Shown here: in pieces, positions 24,057-30,955 of the stretch | How positions within the stretch are numbered: position 1 is the first letter of the stretch | How the letters are laid out: every line of letters starts with the position of its first letter | Assembly (NCBI GenBank): GCA_022508605.1 | Contig: JAFLUX010000017.1 | Location: 1 to 40,746, forward strand | Origin: Bacteroidales bacterium | GTDB taxonomy: Bacteria; Bacteroidota; Bacteroidia; Bacteroidales; UBA932 | DNA length: 40,746 nt | Direction of reading: 5' to 3' | Translations under genes and position numbers: made by a program | The notes under the pieces: generated by a model | The model's input: only the letters and a program-made list of their open reading frames with translations | Database searches by the model: none | What the model was told of the DNA's origin: nothing

Positions 24057-26054
24057 TCAAACAATCTGTTTCAATACTATCGCACATCTGCTCGGCAGAT
24101 ACAGGTACAGGGTGTGGCCGCAAGCCTGTCCGCCGCCGGGGCCGCTTTGAGGCACCGTCCTGTGCGGAGAGGTTTCCGAAAGCCGTCCGAAGCCGCCGAA
24201 ACGCGGCTCGTCCGAATCGAACACCTCGACGAACTCACCCGCCGGGGCTGAAAAACCATAGTCAGGGAAAGAGGCTTGCGGGTTGAAGTTCATGGCAAAG
24301 ATACAGTTTTTCCTCTTGAAAATCAACACCTGCTTCTGTTCATCGCACGCCAGGAGCTCCACACCGGCCCTCAACAGCTTTTCGCGCTTTATGAACCTCA
24401 CCATCTCCCTGTCGAATGCTTCGAGCCCTCCGAAACGCAGCTGCGGGTCGTCTGCAAGGGACCATTGCCTGCGGGCATGCCCGTAGGACCAGCCGTTGCC
24501 CTCCCTGGGGAAGTCTATCCACTCCGGATGTCCGAACTCGTTGCCCATGAAGTTGAGATAGCCTCCTCCGCAAGTGGCGGCAGTGGCGAGCCTTATCATC
24601 TTGTGCAAGGCTATGCCCCTGTCCACCAGCATGTTCTGCTGGTCTTTGCGCATGCTGTAGTACATCTCCTTGTCTATGAGCCTGAATATGATGGTCTTGT
24701 CTCCCACGAGGGCCTGGTCGTGACACTCTGCGTAGCTCACCGTCTTCTCGTCATCGCGCTTGTTCGTGAGTTCGTACCATATGGCCCCAGGGCTCCAGGA
24801 CTCGTCCGGAAGTTCCTTTATCCACTTTATCCAGTGGTCGGCGATTCCCATGGCCATGCGGAAGTCGAAGCCGATGCCCCCGGCGGCGAAAGGGGCGGCA
24901 AGCCCGGCCATTCCCGACACGTCCTCGGCTATGGTAAGCGCCTTGGGATTTATCTCATGTATGAGCATGTTCGCGAGCGCGAGATAGCTCACCGCGTTCT
25001 CATCCACCCCGTCGTCGAAATACAGTCTGTAGTCGCCGAAGTCCACGCCGAGCCCGTGATTCCAGTAGAGCATGCTCGTGACCCCGTCGAAGCGGAATCC
25101 GTCCAGGTGATACTCCTCCATCCAGTACCTGCAATTCGACAGCAGGAAGCGCTTCACCTCGTCTTTGCCGTAGTCGAAGCACCTGGTCCCCCATGCCGGA
25201 TGATAGCCGGCCTGGCCCTTGTAGAAATAAAGGTCCGTGCTGCCGTCTATGCGCCCCAGCCCCTCGGCCTCGTTGCCCACGGCATGCGAATGCACTATGT
25301 CCATTATGACGGCGATTCCCCCGGCATGGGCGTCGTCGACAAGCCGCTTGAACTCTTCCGGAGTGCCGAAACGCGAGCTCAGCGCGAAAAAGCTCGACAC
25401 CTGATATCCGAAAGAGCCGTAGTAAGGGTGCTCCTGCAGGGCCATTATCTGCAGCACATCGTAGCCCAGACGCTTCACCCTCGGCAGCACATCCCTGCGG
25501 AAGTCCTCGAAACCCGACACCCCTTCGGCCTCGCCGCTCATGCCTATATGGCATTCATAGATGAACGGGTGCGGCCGCGCCCCCGGACGCTTGTGCTTCC
25601 ACACATAAGGCTCCGCATCCCAGACCTGGGCGCTGAAAATCTTCGTCTCCGGGTCCTGCACCACCCTCGTGGCATAGGCCGGGATACGCTCTCCGCCGCC
25701 TCCGGGCCACTCCACCCAGAGTTTGTACAATGAAGCGTGGCCAAGGAAGAACGACGGCAGGCGCAGCTCCCAGTCTCCTCCGCCGAGGGGCCGGAAAGCA
25801 TAATCGGGGGTGCGCTTCCAGTTGTTGCAGTCCCCTATCAGGAAAATGCGGGTGGCGCCGGGCGCCCACTCCCGTATGACCCACTCCCCGCCGTCTTTGT
25901 GCAGGCCGTAGTACAGGTGCCTGTCCGCGCTCTCGGACAGCGGGCCGTCTCCGGCAAGGCGAAGTCTGTCGGACATCACCCGCGCGCTGCGGGCGTCGAC
26001 GGCATCCCGCCAGGGCAGGAGCCAGGGGTCGCGTTCGTAGATTTTTTTCATCAT
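24057..26054 (-). CDS. glgB: 1,4-alpha-glucan branching enzyme, GH13
   Basis: A 665-residue GH13 branching enzyme of the eukaryote-like GH13_8 type. An N-terminal CBM48 module (YYGLHKDGGEWVIREWAPGA) precedes the barrel; catalytic residues are visible as D323 (GFRFDGV), E377 (TIAEDVSG) and D446 (AECHDQ). FMGNEFGHPEWIDFPREGNG is the typical late motif. It introduces alpha-1,6 branches into glycogen. The start is either of two adjacent ATGs (26054 or 26051), overlapping the xseB stop as ATGATG. Confidence 0.94.
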   Translation of the reverse strand: MMKKIYERDPWLLPWRDAVDARSARVMSDRLRLAGDGPLSESADRHLYYGLHKDGGEWVIREWAPGATRIFLIGDCNNWKRTPDYAFRPLGGGDWELRLPSFFLGHASLYKLWVEWPGGGGERIPAYATRVVQDPETKIFSAQVWDAEPYVWKHKRPGARPHPFIYECHIGMSGEAEGVSGFEDFRRDVLPRVKRLGYDVLQIMALQEHPYYGSFGYQVSSFFALSSRFGTPEEFKRLVDDAHAGGIAVIMDIVHSHAVGNEAEGLGRIDGSTDLYFYKGQAGYHPAWGTRCFDYGKDEVKRFLLSNCRYWMEEYHLDGFRFDGVTSMLYWNHGLGVDFGDYRLYFDDGVDENAVSYLALANMLIHEINPKALTIAEDVSGMAGLAAPFAAGGIGFDFRMAMGIADHWIKWIKELPDESWSPGAIWYELTNKRDDEKTVSYAECHDQALVGDKTIIFRLIDKEMYYSMRKDQQNMLVDRGIALHKMIRLATAATCGGGYLNFMGNEFGHPEWIDFPREGNGWSYGHARRQWSLADDPQLRFGGLEAFDREMVRFIKREKLLRAGVELLACDEQKQVLIFKRKNCIFAMNFNPQASFPDYGFSAPAGEFVEVFDSDEPRFGGFGRLSETSPHRTVPQSGPGGGQACGHTLYLYLPSRCAIVLKQIV

Positions 26055-26230
26055 TCCATCGAGTCGAGGGTTTCACGAGCTCCGCGCAGGTATGCCCGGC
26101 AAGCTTTTACAAGTTCTTCGGAGCGCTTTATATACGCGTCTATTTCTCCCAGCCCGACGGACGGGTCTTCGACGCGGGCCGCTATCTCCTCCAGCTCGGC
26201 CATGGCTTTAGTGTAGTCAAACTTTTTCAT
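26051..26230 (-). CDS. xseB: exodeoxyribonuclease VII small subunit
   Basis: A 59-residue protein beginning MKKFDYTKAMAELEEIAARV, with the XseB pattern E-L-E-x-I-(V/A) followed by a long helix (YIKRSEELVKACRAYL). It forms coiled-coil sheaths on XseA in exonuclease VII, which degrades single-stranded DNA. Its start overlaps the xseA stop by 14 nt and its stop overlaps the glgB start. It is short and easily missed, but sequence and position are diagnostic. Confidence 0.93.
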   Translation of the reverse strand: MKKFDYTKAMAELEEIAARVEDPSVGLGEIDAYIKRSEELVKACRAYLRGARETLDSME

Positions 26231-27326
26231 CTATGGTGCAGTTGAGCGTACCGTCCGGGTACAGGATGTTTATACGCGAGCCGACAGAGGCATCGGAAGC
26301 CCTGCGCAGCAGGGTGCCGGCAGAATCGGTCACAAGGGAGTAACCGCGCGAAAGCAGGGTGCGCGGATTGGAAGCCGCTATTCGGGCCTCGAGCCTTGCC
26401 ACTTCCGCCTCGCACACCGCTATTTTGGAGGCGAAGGCCAGGCGCAGGCGGTTGCGCAGGCCGGAAATGCACTCATCTTCGGAGGCCACGGCATCTATGA
26501 ACAGGTCGGCCAGAGCCGTCGGGGTCTTTACCGAGGCGCAGGCGACAAGGTCCGCGGCATGCACGTCGCGGTCGTGCCCTATCGCAGTATAGACAGGCAG
26601 CGGAAAGCGCGCTATTTCCGCCGCGAGGGCATAGTCATCGAAACAGGCGAGGTCGAGCACCGAACCGCCTCCGCGCAATATCAGCACGGCATCGAAGTCA
26701 TGTTCCGCGAGGGCGATGCGGGCAAGCGCCCCGCAAATGGACGAGGGGGCGGACTCCCCCTGCATGGCCGCCTCGAAAAGCTGCACGCTGAATGCAAAAC
26801 CGTATTCGTTTTCCAAAAGGTGGCGGCGGAAATCGCCGTATCCGGCGGCATCCGGCGCCGATATGACGGCAAGGCGGTGCGGCACGGCAGGCAGGGCGAG
26901 CTCCTTCTGCATGTCCAAAAGCCCCTCGTTCCCGAGGCGTTCTATAGTGCGCCGCCTTTGCAGCTCGGCCTCGCCGAGAGTATGGCTGACGTCTATATCC
27001 TCTATTATAAGCGAGATGCCGTAAAGTTCGCTGTAGTTGACCCGCACTTCAAACACGAGCGCGGCCCCGGCCTTCAGGGGTTCTCCCGCCGCAGAGGCGA
27101 ATCCGGATAGGAGCCTGTCGGCAAGGCTGCGCCATATAATGGCACGTATCTTGGCCGCCGGACTCCCCGCGACGCTCTGACAGAGTTCGAGGTAGCAGTG
27201 ACCGCCGGACTTGCGCTGCACCGACGCCACCTCCGCATGCACGCGCACCGTATCAGGCACGGCATCTTCGACACCCTCCCGGATGATGCGCTGGAGTTCC
27301 AGCAATTCCAGATAATCCTTTGCCAT
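26217..27326 (-). CDS. xseA: exodeoxyribonuclease VII large subunit
   Basis: A 369-residue catalytic subunit of exonuclease VII. The N-terminal OB-fold (VRVHAEVASVQRKSGGHCYLEL) is followed by the Exonuc_VII_L domain (RLAVISAPDAAGYGDF; VLILRGGGSVLDLACFDDYALA; YTAIGHDRD) and the C-terminal NPRTLLSRGYSLV segment. It is somewhat shorter than the E. coli protein in the coiled-coil part. MAKDYLELLELQ is chosen as start because a -7 element ends 7 nt before it; the longer open frame upstream runs through the promoter. First gene of the long run ending at ribF. Confidence 0.95.
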   Translation of the reverse strand: MAKDYLELLELQRIIREGVEDAVPDTVRVHAEVASVQRKSGGHCYLELCQSVAGSPAAKIRAIIWRSLADRLLSGFASAAGEPLKAGAALVFEVRVNYSELYGISLIIEDIDVSHTLGEAELQRRRTIERLGNEGLLDMQKELALPAVPHRLAVISAPDAAGYGDFRRHLLENEYGFAFSVQLFEAAMQGESAPSSICGALARIALAEHDFDAVLILRGGGSVLDLACFDDYALAAEIARFPLPVYTAIGHDRDVHAADLVACASVKTPTALADLFIDAVASEDECISGLRNRLRLAFASKIAVCEAEVARLEARIAASNPRTLLSRGYSLVTDSAGTLLRRASDASVGSRINILYPDGTLNCTIDEKV

Positions 27327-27333
27327 ACACTTA

Positions 27334-27341
27334 CAAATATA
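27334..27341 (-). promoter_or_regulatory. -7 element for xseA and the glycogen run
   Basis: Minus strand TATATTTG, perfect consensus, 7 nt before the xseA ATG. It is the only good promoter-like element noticed upstream of the eight-gene run down to ribF. Confidence 0.55.
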
Positions 27342-27408
27342 AGAAACTTTTGTGTCAATCGGAACTGTGCACATTTTTACCGGATACTTAACCAAAGTGA
27401 GCCCGAAA

Positions 27409-27440
27409 ATTGTAAAATTCAGTGAAAATGTATACCTTAG
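27409..27440 (+). promoter_or_regulatory. promoter of the hc1-like gene
   Basis: ATTG at 27409-27412, 20 nt spacer, TACCTTAG at 27433-27440: one mismatch in each box. Transcription from here would give a leader of about 150 nt before the ATG at 27597, unlike the very short leaders of most other units in the window. Confidence 0.4.
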
Positions 27441-27457
27441 CGCGTTGAGCAACAAAG

Positions 27458-27571
27458 ATGACGACGGCAATGGCACATATTTCCGCATGCATCCGCGCGG
27501 CAGAAAGCCCGCTCAGGGGTTCTGCGCGGCCATTGCCACAGCCCCGCAAACACTTTTATATTTATTTATAA
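27458..27571 (+). CDS. possible 37-codon leader ORF before the hc1-like gene
   Basis: An ATG about 10 nt after the predicted transcription start opens a 37-codon frame (begins MTTAMAHISACIRAAESPL, ends at TAA 27569-27571, 25 nt before the hc1 ATG). It is rich in Arg, Pro and Ala and spans the whole leader hairpin. It could be a leader peptide whose translation affects folding of the leader; no SD sequence or homologue is known to me, so chance is possible. Confidence 0.3.
   Translation: MTTAMAHISACIRAAESPLRGSARPLPQPRKHFYIYL
27466..27537 (+). ncRNA. long imperfect hairpin in the hc1 leader
   Basis: GGCAATGGC (27466-27474) pairs perfectly with GCCATTGCC (27529-27537). Inside, CGCG (27494-27497) can pair with CGCG (27525-27528), CAGAA (27501-27505) with TTCTG (27520-27524), and CCC with GGG near the tip. 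The result is a ~72 nt elongated stem in the predicted 5' leader. It is a candidate cis-regulatory RNA; I cannot match it to a known riboswitch. Confidence 0.45.
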
Positions 27572-27596
27572 ATCATTCATTTAACACCCAAGTATT

Positions 27597-27752
27597 ATGG
27601 AAGAAATCATTGCAAAAATCAAGGAGCAGATTGCTGCTATCACCGCTGACATCGACAAGGTTGGAAACAAGGCCGCACAGGCACGTGTCCGCAAGGCCAC
27701 CCTCGCCCTCGAGAAAATCGGAAAGGAATACCGCAAAGTCAGCGTGAAATAA
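27597..27752 (+). CDS. Hc1-like small histone H1 family protein
   Basis: A 51-residue basic protein beginning MEEIIAKIKEQIAAI and containing GNKAAQARVRKATLALEKIG and a final EYRKVSVK. This matches the short Bacteroidota histone H1-like (Hc1, PF07432) family, whose core reads roughly GNKAAGTRARKASLEIEKLGKEFRKVS. Such proteins are thought to bind DNA as nucleoid components. The gene is monocistronic: a long leader upstream and a strong terminator 20 nt after the stop. No SD sequence; the 40 nt before the ATG are AT-rich. Confidence 0.88.
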   Translation: MEEIIAKIKEQIAAITADIDKVGNKAAQARVRKATLALEKIGKEYRKVSVK

Positions 27753-27771
27753 TCTCCTGAAAAATTATCGG

Positions 27772-27811
27772 GACGGTGATCAAAAAATCTTTTGGTCACC
27801 GTCTTTTTTTT
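27772..27811 (+). terminator. strong rho-independent terminator of the hc1-like gene
   Basis: A 14 bp stem (27772-27785 with 27790-27803, one T-G pair) with loop AATC is followed by eight T (27804-27811). The descending arm and T tract also contain the spacer and -33 box of the engB promoter. Confidence 0.92.
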
Positions 27812-27820
27812 GTACCTTTG
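27791..27820 (+). promoter_or_regulatory. promoter of engB, embedded in the terminator
   Basis: TTTG (27791-27794), 18 nt spacer, TACCTTTG (27813-27820): both boxes perfect. The -33 box lies in the terminator stem and the spacer covers the descending arm and T tract. The engB ATG follows after 7 nt. Confidence 0.7.
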
Positions 27821-27827
27821 TGCTGAA

Positions 27828-28427
27828 ATGAAAATCTCGGAGGCCATATTTGCGGGGAGCAGCGTCAGGGTTTCGGGCAAACCCAAAAGAGAACTGCCCG
27901 AATTTGCCTTCATAGGCCGCTCCAACGTGGGCAAATCCTCGCTCATAAACATGCTTACCGGAAACGGAAAGCTCGCCATGACCTCCTCCACCCCCGGCAA
28001 GACAAAGGTGGTGAACCATTTTCTCATAAACGACAAGTGGTATCTTGTGGACCTCCCCGGATACGGCTACGCCAAGCTCCCCGACAGGATGAGGCGGGAG
28101 ATTGTCGAGGTAATCCGCGACTACATACACAACTCCGTGCAGATGCAGACCCTGTTCGTGCTGGTGGACTCCCGCCACGACATAGGGGCCATCGACGTGG
28201 ACTTCCTCTCCGAACTCGGAGAAAACGGCATCCCCTGCGCCATAATCTTCACGAAGGCCGACAAGCTCGGCCCCATGGCGCTGCAAAAGCAGATAGAAAG
28301 GGACATGGAGATTCTTTCGCACACCTGGGAAGAACTCCCCCCGATGTTTACAAGCAGTTCCCAGACCGGCCTCGGCCGCGACGAAATACTCTCTTATATC
28401 GGCACAATCCTTAAAAGCATCAAATAA
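27828..28427 (+). CDS. engB: ribosome biogenesis GTPase EngB (YihA)
   Basis: A 199-residue GTPase needed for large-subunit assembly. G1 is GRSNVGKSS, G3 is DLPGYGYAK, G4 is TKAD, and the late SS motif of G5 is present (FTSSSQTG). MKISEAIF is the usual start; a GTG-type extension into the promoter is rejected because the -7 element ends 7 nt before this ATG. It heads a run with prs, a small membrane protein gene and der. Confidence 0.95.
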   Translation: MKISEAIFAGSSVRVSGKPKRELPEFAFIGRSNVGKSSLINMLTGNGKLAMTSSTPGKTKVVNHFLINDKWYLVDLPGYGYAKLPDRMRREIVEVIRDYIHNSVQMQTLFVLVDSRHDIGAIDVDFLSELGENGIPCAIIFTKADKLGPMALQKQIERDMEILSHTWEELPPMFTSSSQTGLGRDEILSYIGTILKSIK

Positions 28428-28445
28428 ATGATTCACAGTCATCGA

Positions 28446-29414
28446 ATGGAAATCTTCGCCTGCAGCGCATCGAAGGACTTCGCCTGCAAGGTCATCGAAA
28501 CCCTGAACTCAATAAACCGGCCCGATGAAGCTCCCGTGCATCTCGGAGACCTCCAGGTGACACAATTCAGCGACGGTGAGTTTCAGCCGTGCTTTACGGA
28601 AAGCGTGCGGGGAGCCACGGTGTTCATCATCCAGTCCACTTTCCCGCCGGCAGACAACCTCATGGAACTCCTCCTCACCGTAGATGCCGCCAAGAGGGCT
28701 TCGGCGGACAAGGTGATAGCCGTCATCCCCTACTTCGGATGGGCGCGGCAGGACAGGAAAGACCGTCCCAGGGTGGCGATAGGCGCGAAACTCGCCGCAA
28801 ATCTGCTCACCGCGGCCGGAGTGGACCGCATCATGACATGCGACCTCCACGCAGACCAGATTCAGGGATTCTTCGACATCCCGGTGGACCACATCTATGC
28901 AAGCAAGGTGTTCCTTCCGTGCATCAAGTCGCTGAAACTGCCGAACCTCGCCATTGCTGCGCCGGACATGGGAGGGGCCAAGAGGGCGAACTCCTATGCC
29001 AAGAGCCTCGCGGGAGACAGGCAGGACTGCGGAGTCATCATCTGCCACAAGACCCGTGAGAGGGCCAACGTGGTGTCGGAGATAAAGTCCATAGGAGACG
29101 TGGAGGGCCGCAACATCATATTGGTGGACGACATGATAGACACTGCCGGCACGCTGTGCAAGGCAGCCGACGTGCTGAAGGAGAAGGGAGCGGCGAGCGT
29201 GCGAGCCTGCGGGACGCACGGAATACTGTCCGGGAACGCCGTCCGCAACATCCACGAATCGGCCCTGGAAGAAGTGTACATCACGGACACGGTTCCCCAC
29301 CCGGAGCTGGCGGGCGACAGCAAGATAAAGACTGTCTCCATGGCCCCCGTGTTCGCGAGCATCATAGACAAAGTGTACAACTACGAACCCATAAGTCCGG
29401 ATTTCGTGTTCTGA
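28446..29414 (+). CDS. prs: ribose-phosphate pyrophosphokinase
   Basis: Makes PRPP from ribose 5-phosphate and ATP for nucleotide, His and Trp synthesis. Features in the 322-residue protein: FSDGEFQP near the start, QSTFPPADNLMELLL, the flexible ATP loop YFGWARQDRKD, CDLHADQIQGFFDIPVDH, and the PRPP-binding LVDDMIDTAGT. An ATG at 28428 directly after the engB stop is an alternative start adding six residues; MEIFACSASKDF fits the family better. Two nucleotides separate its stop from the next start. Confidence 0.95.
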   Translation: MEIFACSASKDFACKVIETLNSINRPDEAPVHLGDLQVTQFSDGEFQPCFTESVRGATVFIIQSTFPPADNLMELLLTVDAAKRASADKVIAVIPYFGWARQDRKDRPRVAIGAKLAANLLTAAGVDRIMTCDLHADQIQGFFDIPVDHIYASKVFLPCIKSLKLPNLAIAAPDMGGAKRANSYAKSLAGDRQDCGVIICHKTRERANVVSEIKSIGDVEGRNIILVDDMIDTAGTLCKAADVLKEKGAASVRACGTHGILSGNAVRNIHESALEEVYITDTVPHPELAGDSKIKTVSMAPVFASIIDKVYNYEPISPDFVF

Positions 29415-29415
29415 C

Positions 29416-29670
29416 ATGGGAGCGACTCTCATAGCCGCTGCCGTCGTGCTCGGAGCAGCCGTCCTCGGAATGTGTTTCAACATATTGTTCCGGGGAAAGG
29501 ACTTTCCGAATTTCGACGTGGGTTCCAACGAAGATATGCGCAGGATAGGCATACGCTGCTACAAGGAAGAGGATGCCGCCCTGCAGGGTAAAATATGCGG
29601 AGGACAAGAATCCGACGCCTGTAAAGATTGTCAGCTGTATGAGTCTGGTAGCCATAGTAGGACGTCCTAA
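29416..29670 (+). CDS. small Cys-containing membrane protein upstream of der
   Basis: An 84-residue protein with one N-terminal membrane span (about 4-25, [20 protein letters not shown]) followed by a cytoplasmic part with [19 protein letters not shown] and a CGG...CKDC cysteine cluster. It resembles a short conserved Bacteroidota membrane protein (family with N-x-x-M-x-x-x-G-I-x-C and later Cys) of unknown function. The last 32 nt overlap the start of der. Possibly metal or Fe-S binding through C48, C61, C69 and C72, by inference only. Confidence 0.7.
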   Translation: MGATLIAAAVVLGAAVLGMCFNILFRGKDFPNFDVGSNEDMRRIGIRCYKEEDAALQGKICGGQESDACKDCQLYESGSHSRTS

Positions 29671-30946
29671 CGTAGGGAAATCCACATTGTTCAACCGTTT
29701 GGTCGGGGCCAGGAAGGCCATAGTCGACGACACGGCCGGGGTGACCCGCGACCGCCATTACGGCCGCTGCGAGTGGTGCGGCCATGAGTTTTCCGTCGTG
29801 GACACCGGCGGCTACACGAGCAATTCCGACGATGTGTTCGAGACGGCCATACGCTCGCAGGTGCGCATAGCCATAGACGAAGCGGACCTCGTGCTGTTCA
29901 TGGTGGAGGCGGCGACGGGCATCACCGACTACGATGCGGAAATAGCGGACGTCCTGCGCCGCTCGCGCAAACCCGTCATACTCTGCGTGAACAAGGTGGA
30001 CACCGGCGAAAAGATGTACGACGCCTACCAGTTCTACGGACTCGGGCTCGGGGAGCTTTACAGCATTTCCGCGGCCAACGGTTCCGGCACGGGCGACCTG
30101 CTCGATGCCGTCGTGGCGGCCCTGCCTGCGGAAGAAAACGCCGAAGACCCTTACGCGGACCTGCCCCGCATCACAATAGTGGGCAAGCCGAACGTGGGCA
30201 AGTCTTCCCTGACCAACGCCCTGCTCGGCGTGGAGCGCAACATAGTCACCCCGGTGGCAGGCACCACGCGAGACAGCATAGAGTCGCACTACAACAAATT
30301 CGGTTACGAGTTCATGCTGGTGGACACTGCCGGCATACGCCGCAAGGCCAAGGTGGACGAAGACCTGGAATTTTATTCAGTGATGCGTTCCATAAAGGCC
30401 ATAGAGCATTCCGATGTCTGCATCATGATGATAGACGCGACCACCGGCATGGAGGCGCAGGACATGAACATATTCTCGCTGATACAGCGCAACCGCAAGG
30501 GCTGCGTGCTGGTGGTGAACAAATGGGACCTGTTCATCAAGGACTCGAACACCATGAAGGAATATACCGAGGCCCTGCGCAGCCGCATAGCCCCATTCGA
30601 CGACGTGCCCATAGTATTTACCTCCGTGGTGAAGATGCAGCGCATACAGGATGTGCTCTCGGCGGCGTCGGAGGTGTGCGCCAATTTCTCCCGCAAGATT
30701 CCTACGGCCCGCCTCAACGAGGTGATGCTGCCCATCATCGAGGAGACTCCCCCGCCGGCATGGAAGGGCAAGTATGTCAAGGTGAAATATATCACGCAGC
30801 TGCCCACTCGCTTCCCGGCATTCGCATTTTTCTGCAACCTGCCCCAATACATAAAGGAGCCGTACAAGCGCTTCCTGGAAAACCAGCTGAGAAAGAATTT
30901 CCAGCTTACGGGCTGCCCGGTGCAGATATACTGCCGCCAGAAATAA
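29639..30946 (+). CDS. der: ribosome biogenesis GTPase Der (EngA)
   Basis: A 435-residue protein with two tandem GTPase domains and a C-terminal KH-like domain, required for 50S assembly. First domain: [20 protein letters not shown]. Second: [31 protein letters not shown]. The C-terminus [18 protein letters not shown] is typical. [15 protein letters not shown] is the family start, which puts the first 32 nt inside the preceding small gene. The stop is 9 nt from the convergent kinase gene. Confidence 0.97.
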   Translation: MSLVAIVGRPNVGKSTLFNRLVGARKAIVDDTAGVTRDRHYGRCEWCGHEFSVVDTGGYTSNSDDVFETAIRSQVRIAIDEADLVLFMVEAATGITDYDAEIADVLRRSRKPVILCVNKVDTGEKMYDAYQFYGLGLGELYSISAANGSGTGDLLDAVVAALPAEENAEDPYADLPRITIVGKPNVGKSSLTNALLGVERNIVTPVAGTTRDSIESHYNKFGYEFMLVDTAGIRRKAKVDEDLEFYSVMRSIKAIEHSDVCIMMIDATTGMEAQDMNIFSLIQRNRKGCVLVVNKWDLFIKDSNTMKEYTEALRSRIAPFDDVPIVFTSVVKMQRIQDVLSAASEVCANFSRKIPTARLNEVMLPIIEETPPPAWKGKYVKVKYITQLPTRFPAFAFFCNLPQYIKEPYKRFLENQLRKNFQLTGCPVQIYCRQK

Positions 30947-30955
30947 GGAGGCTGC

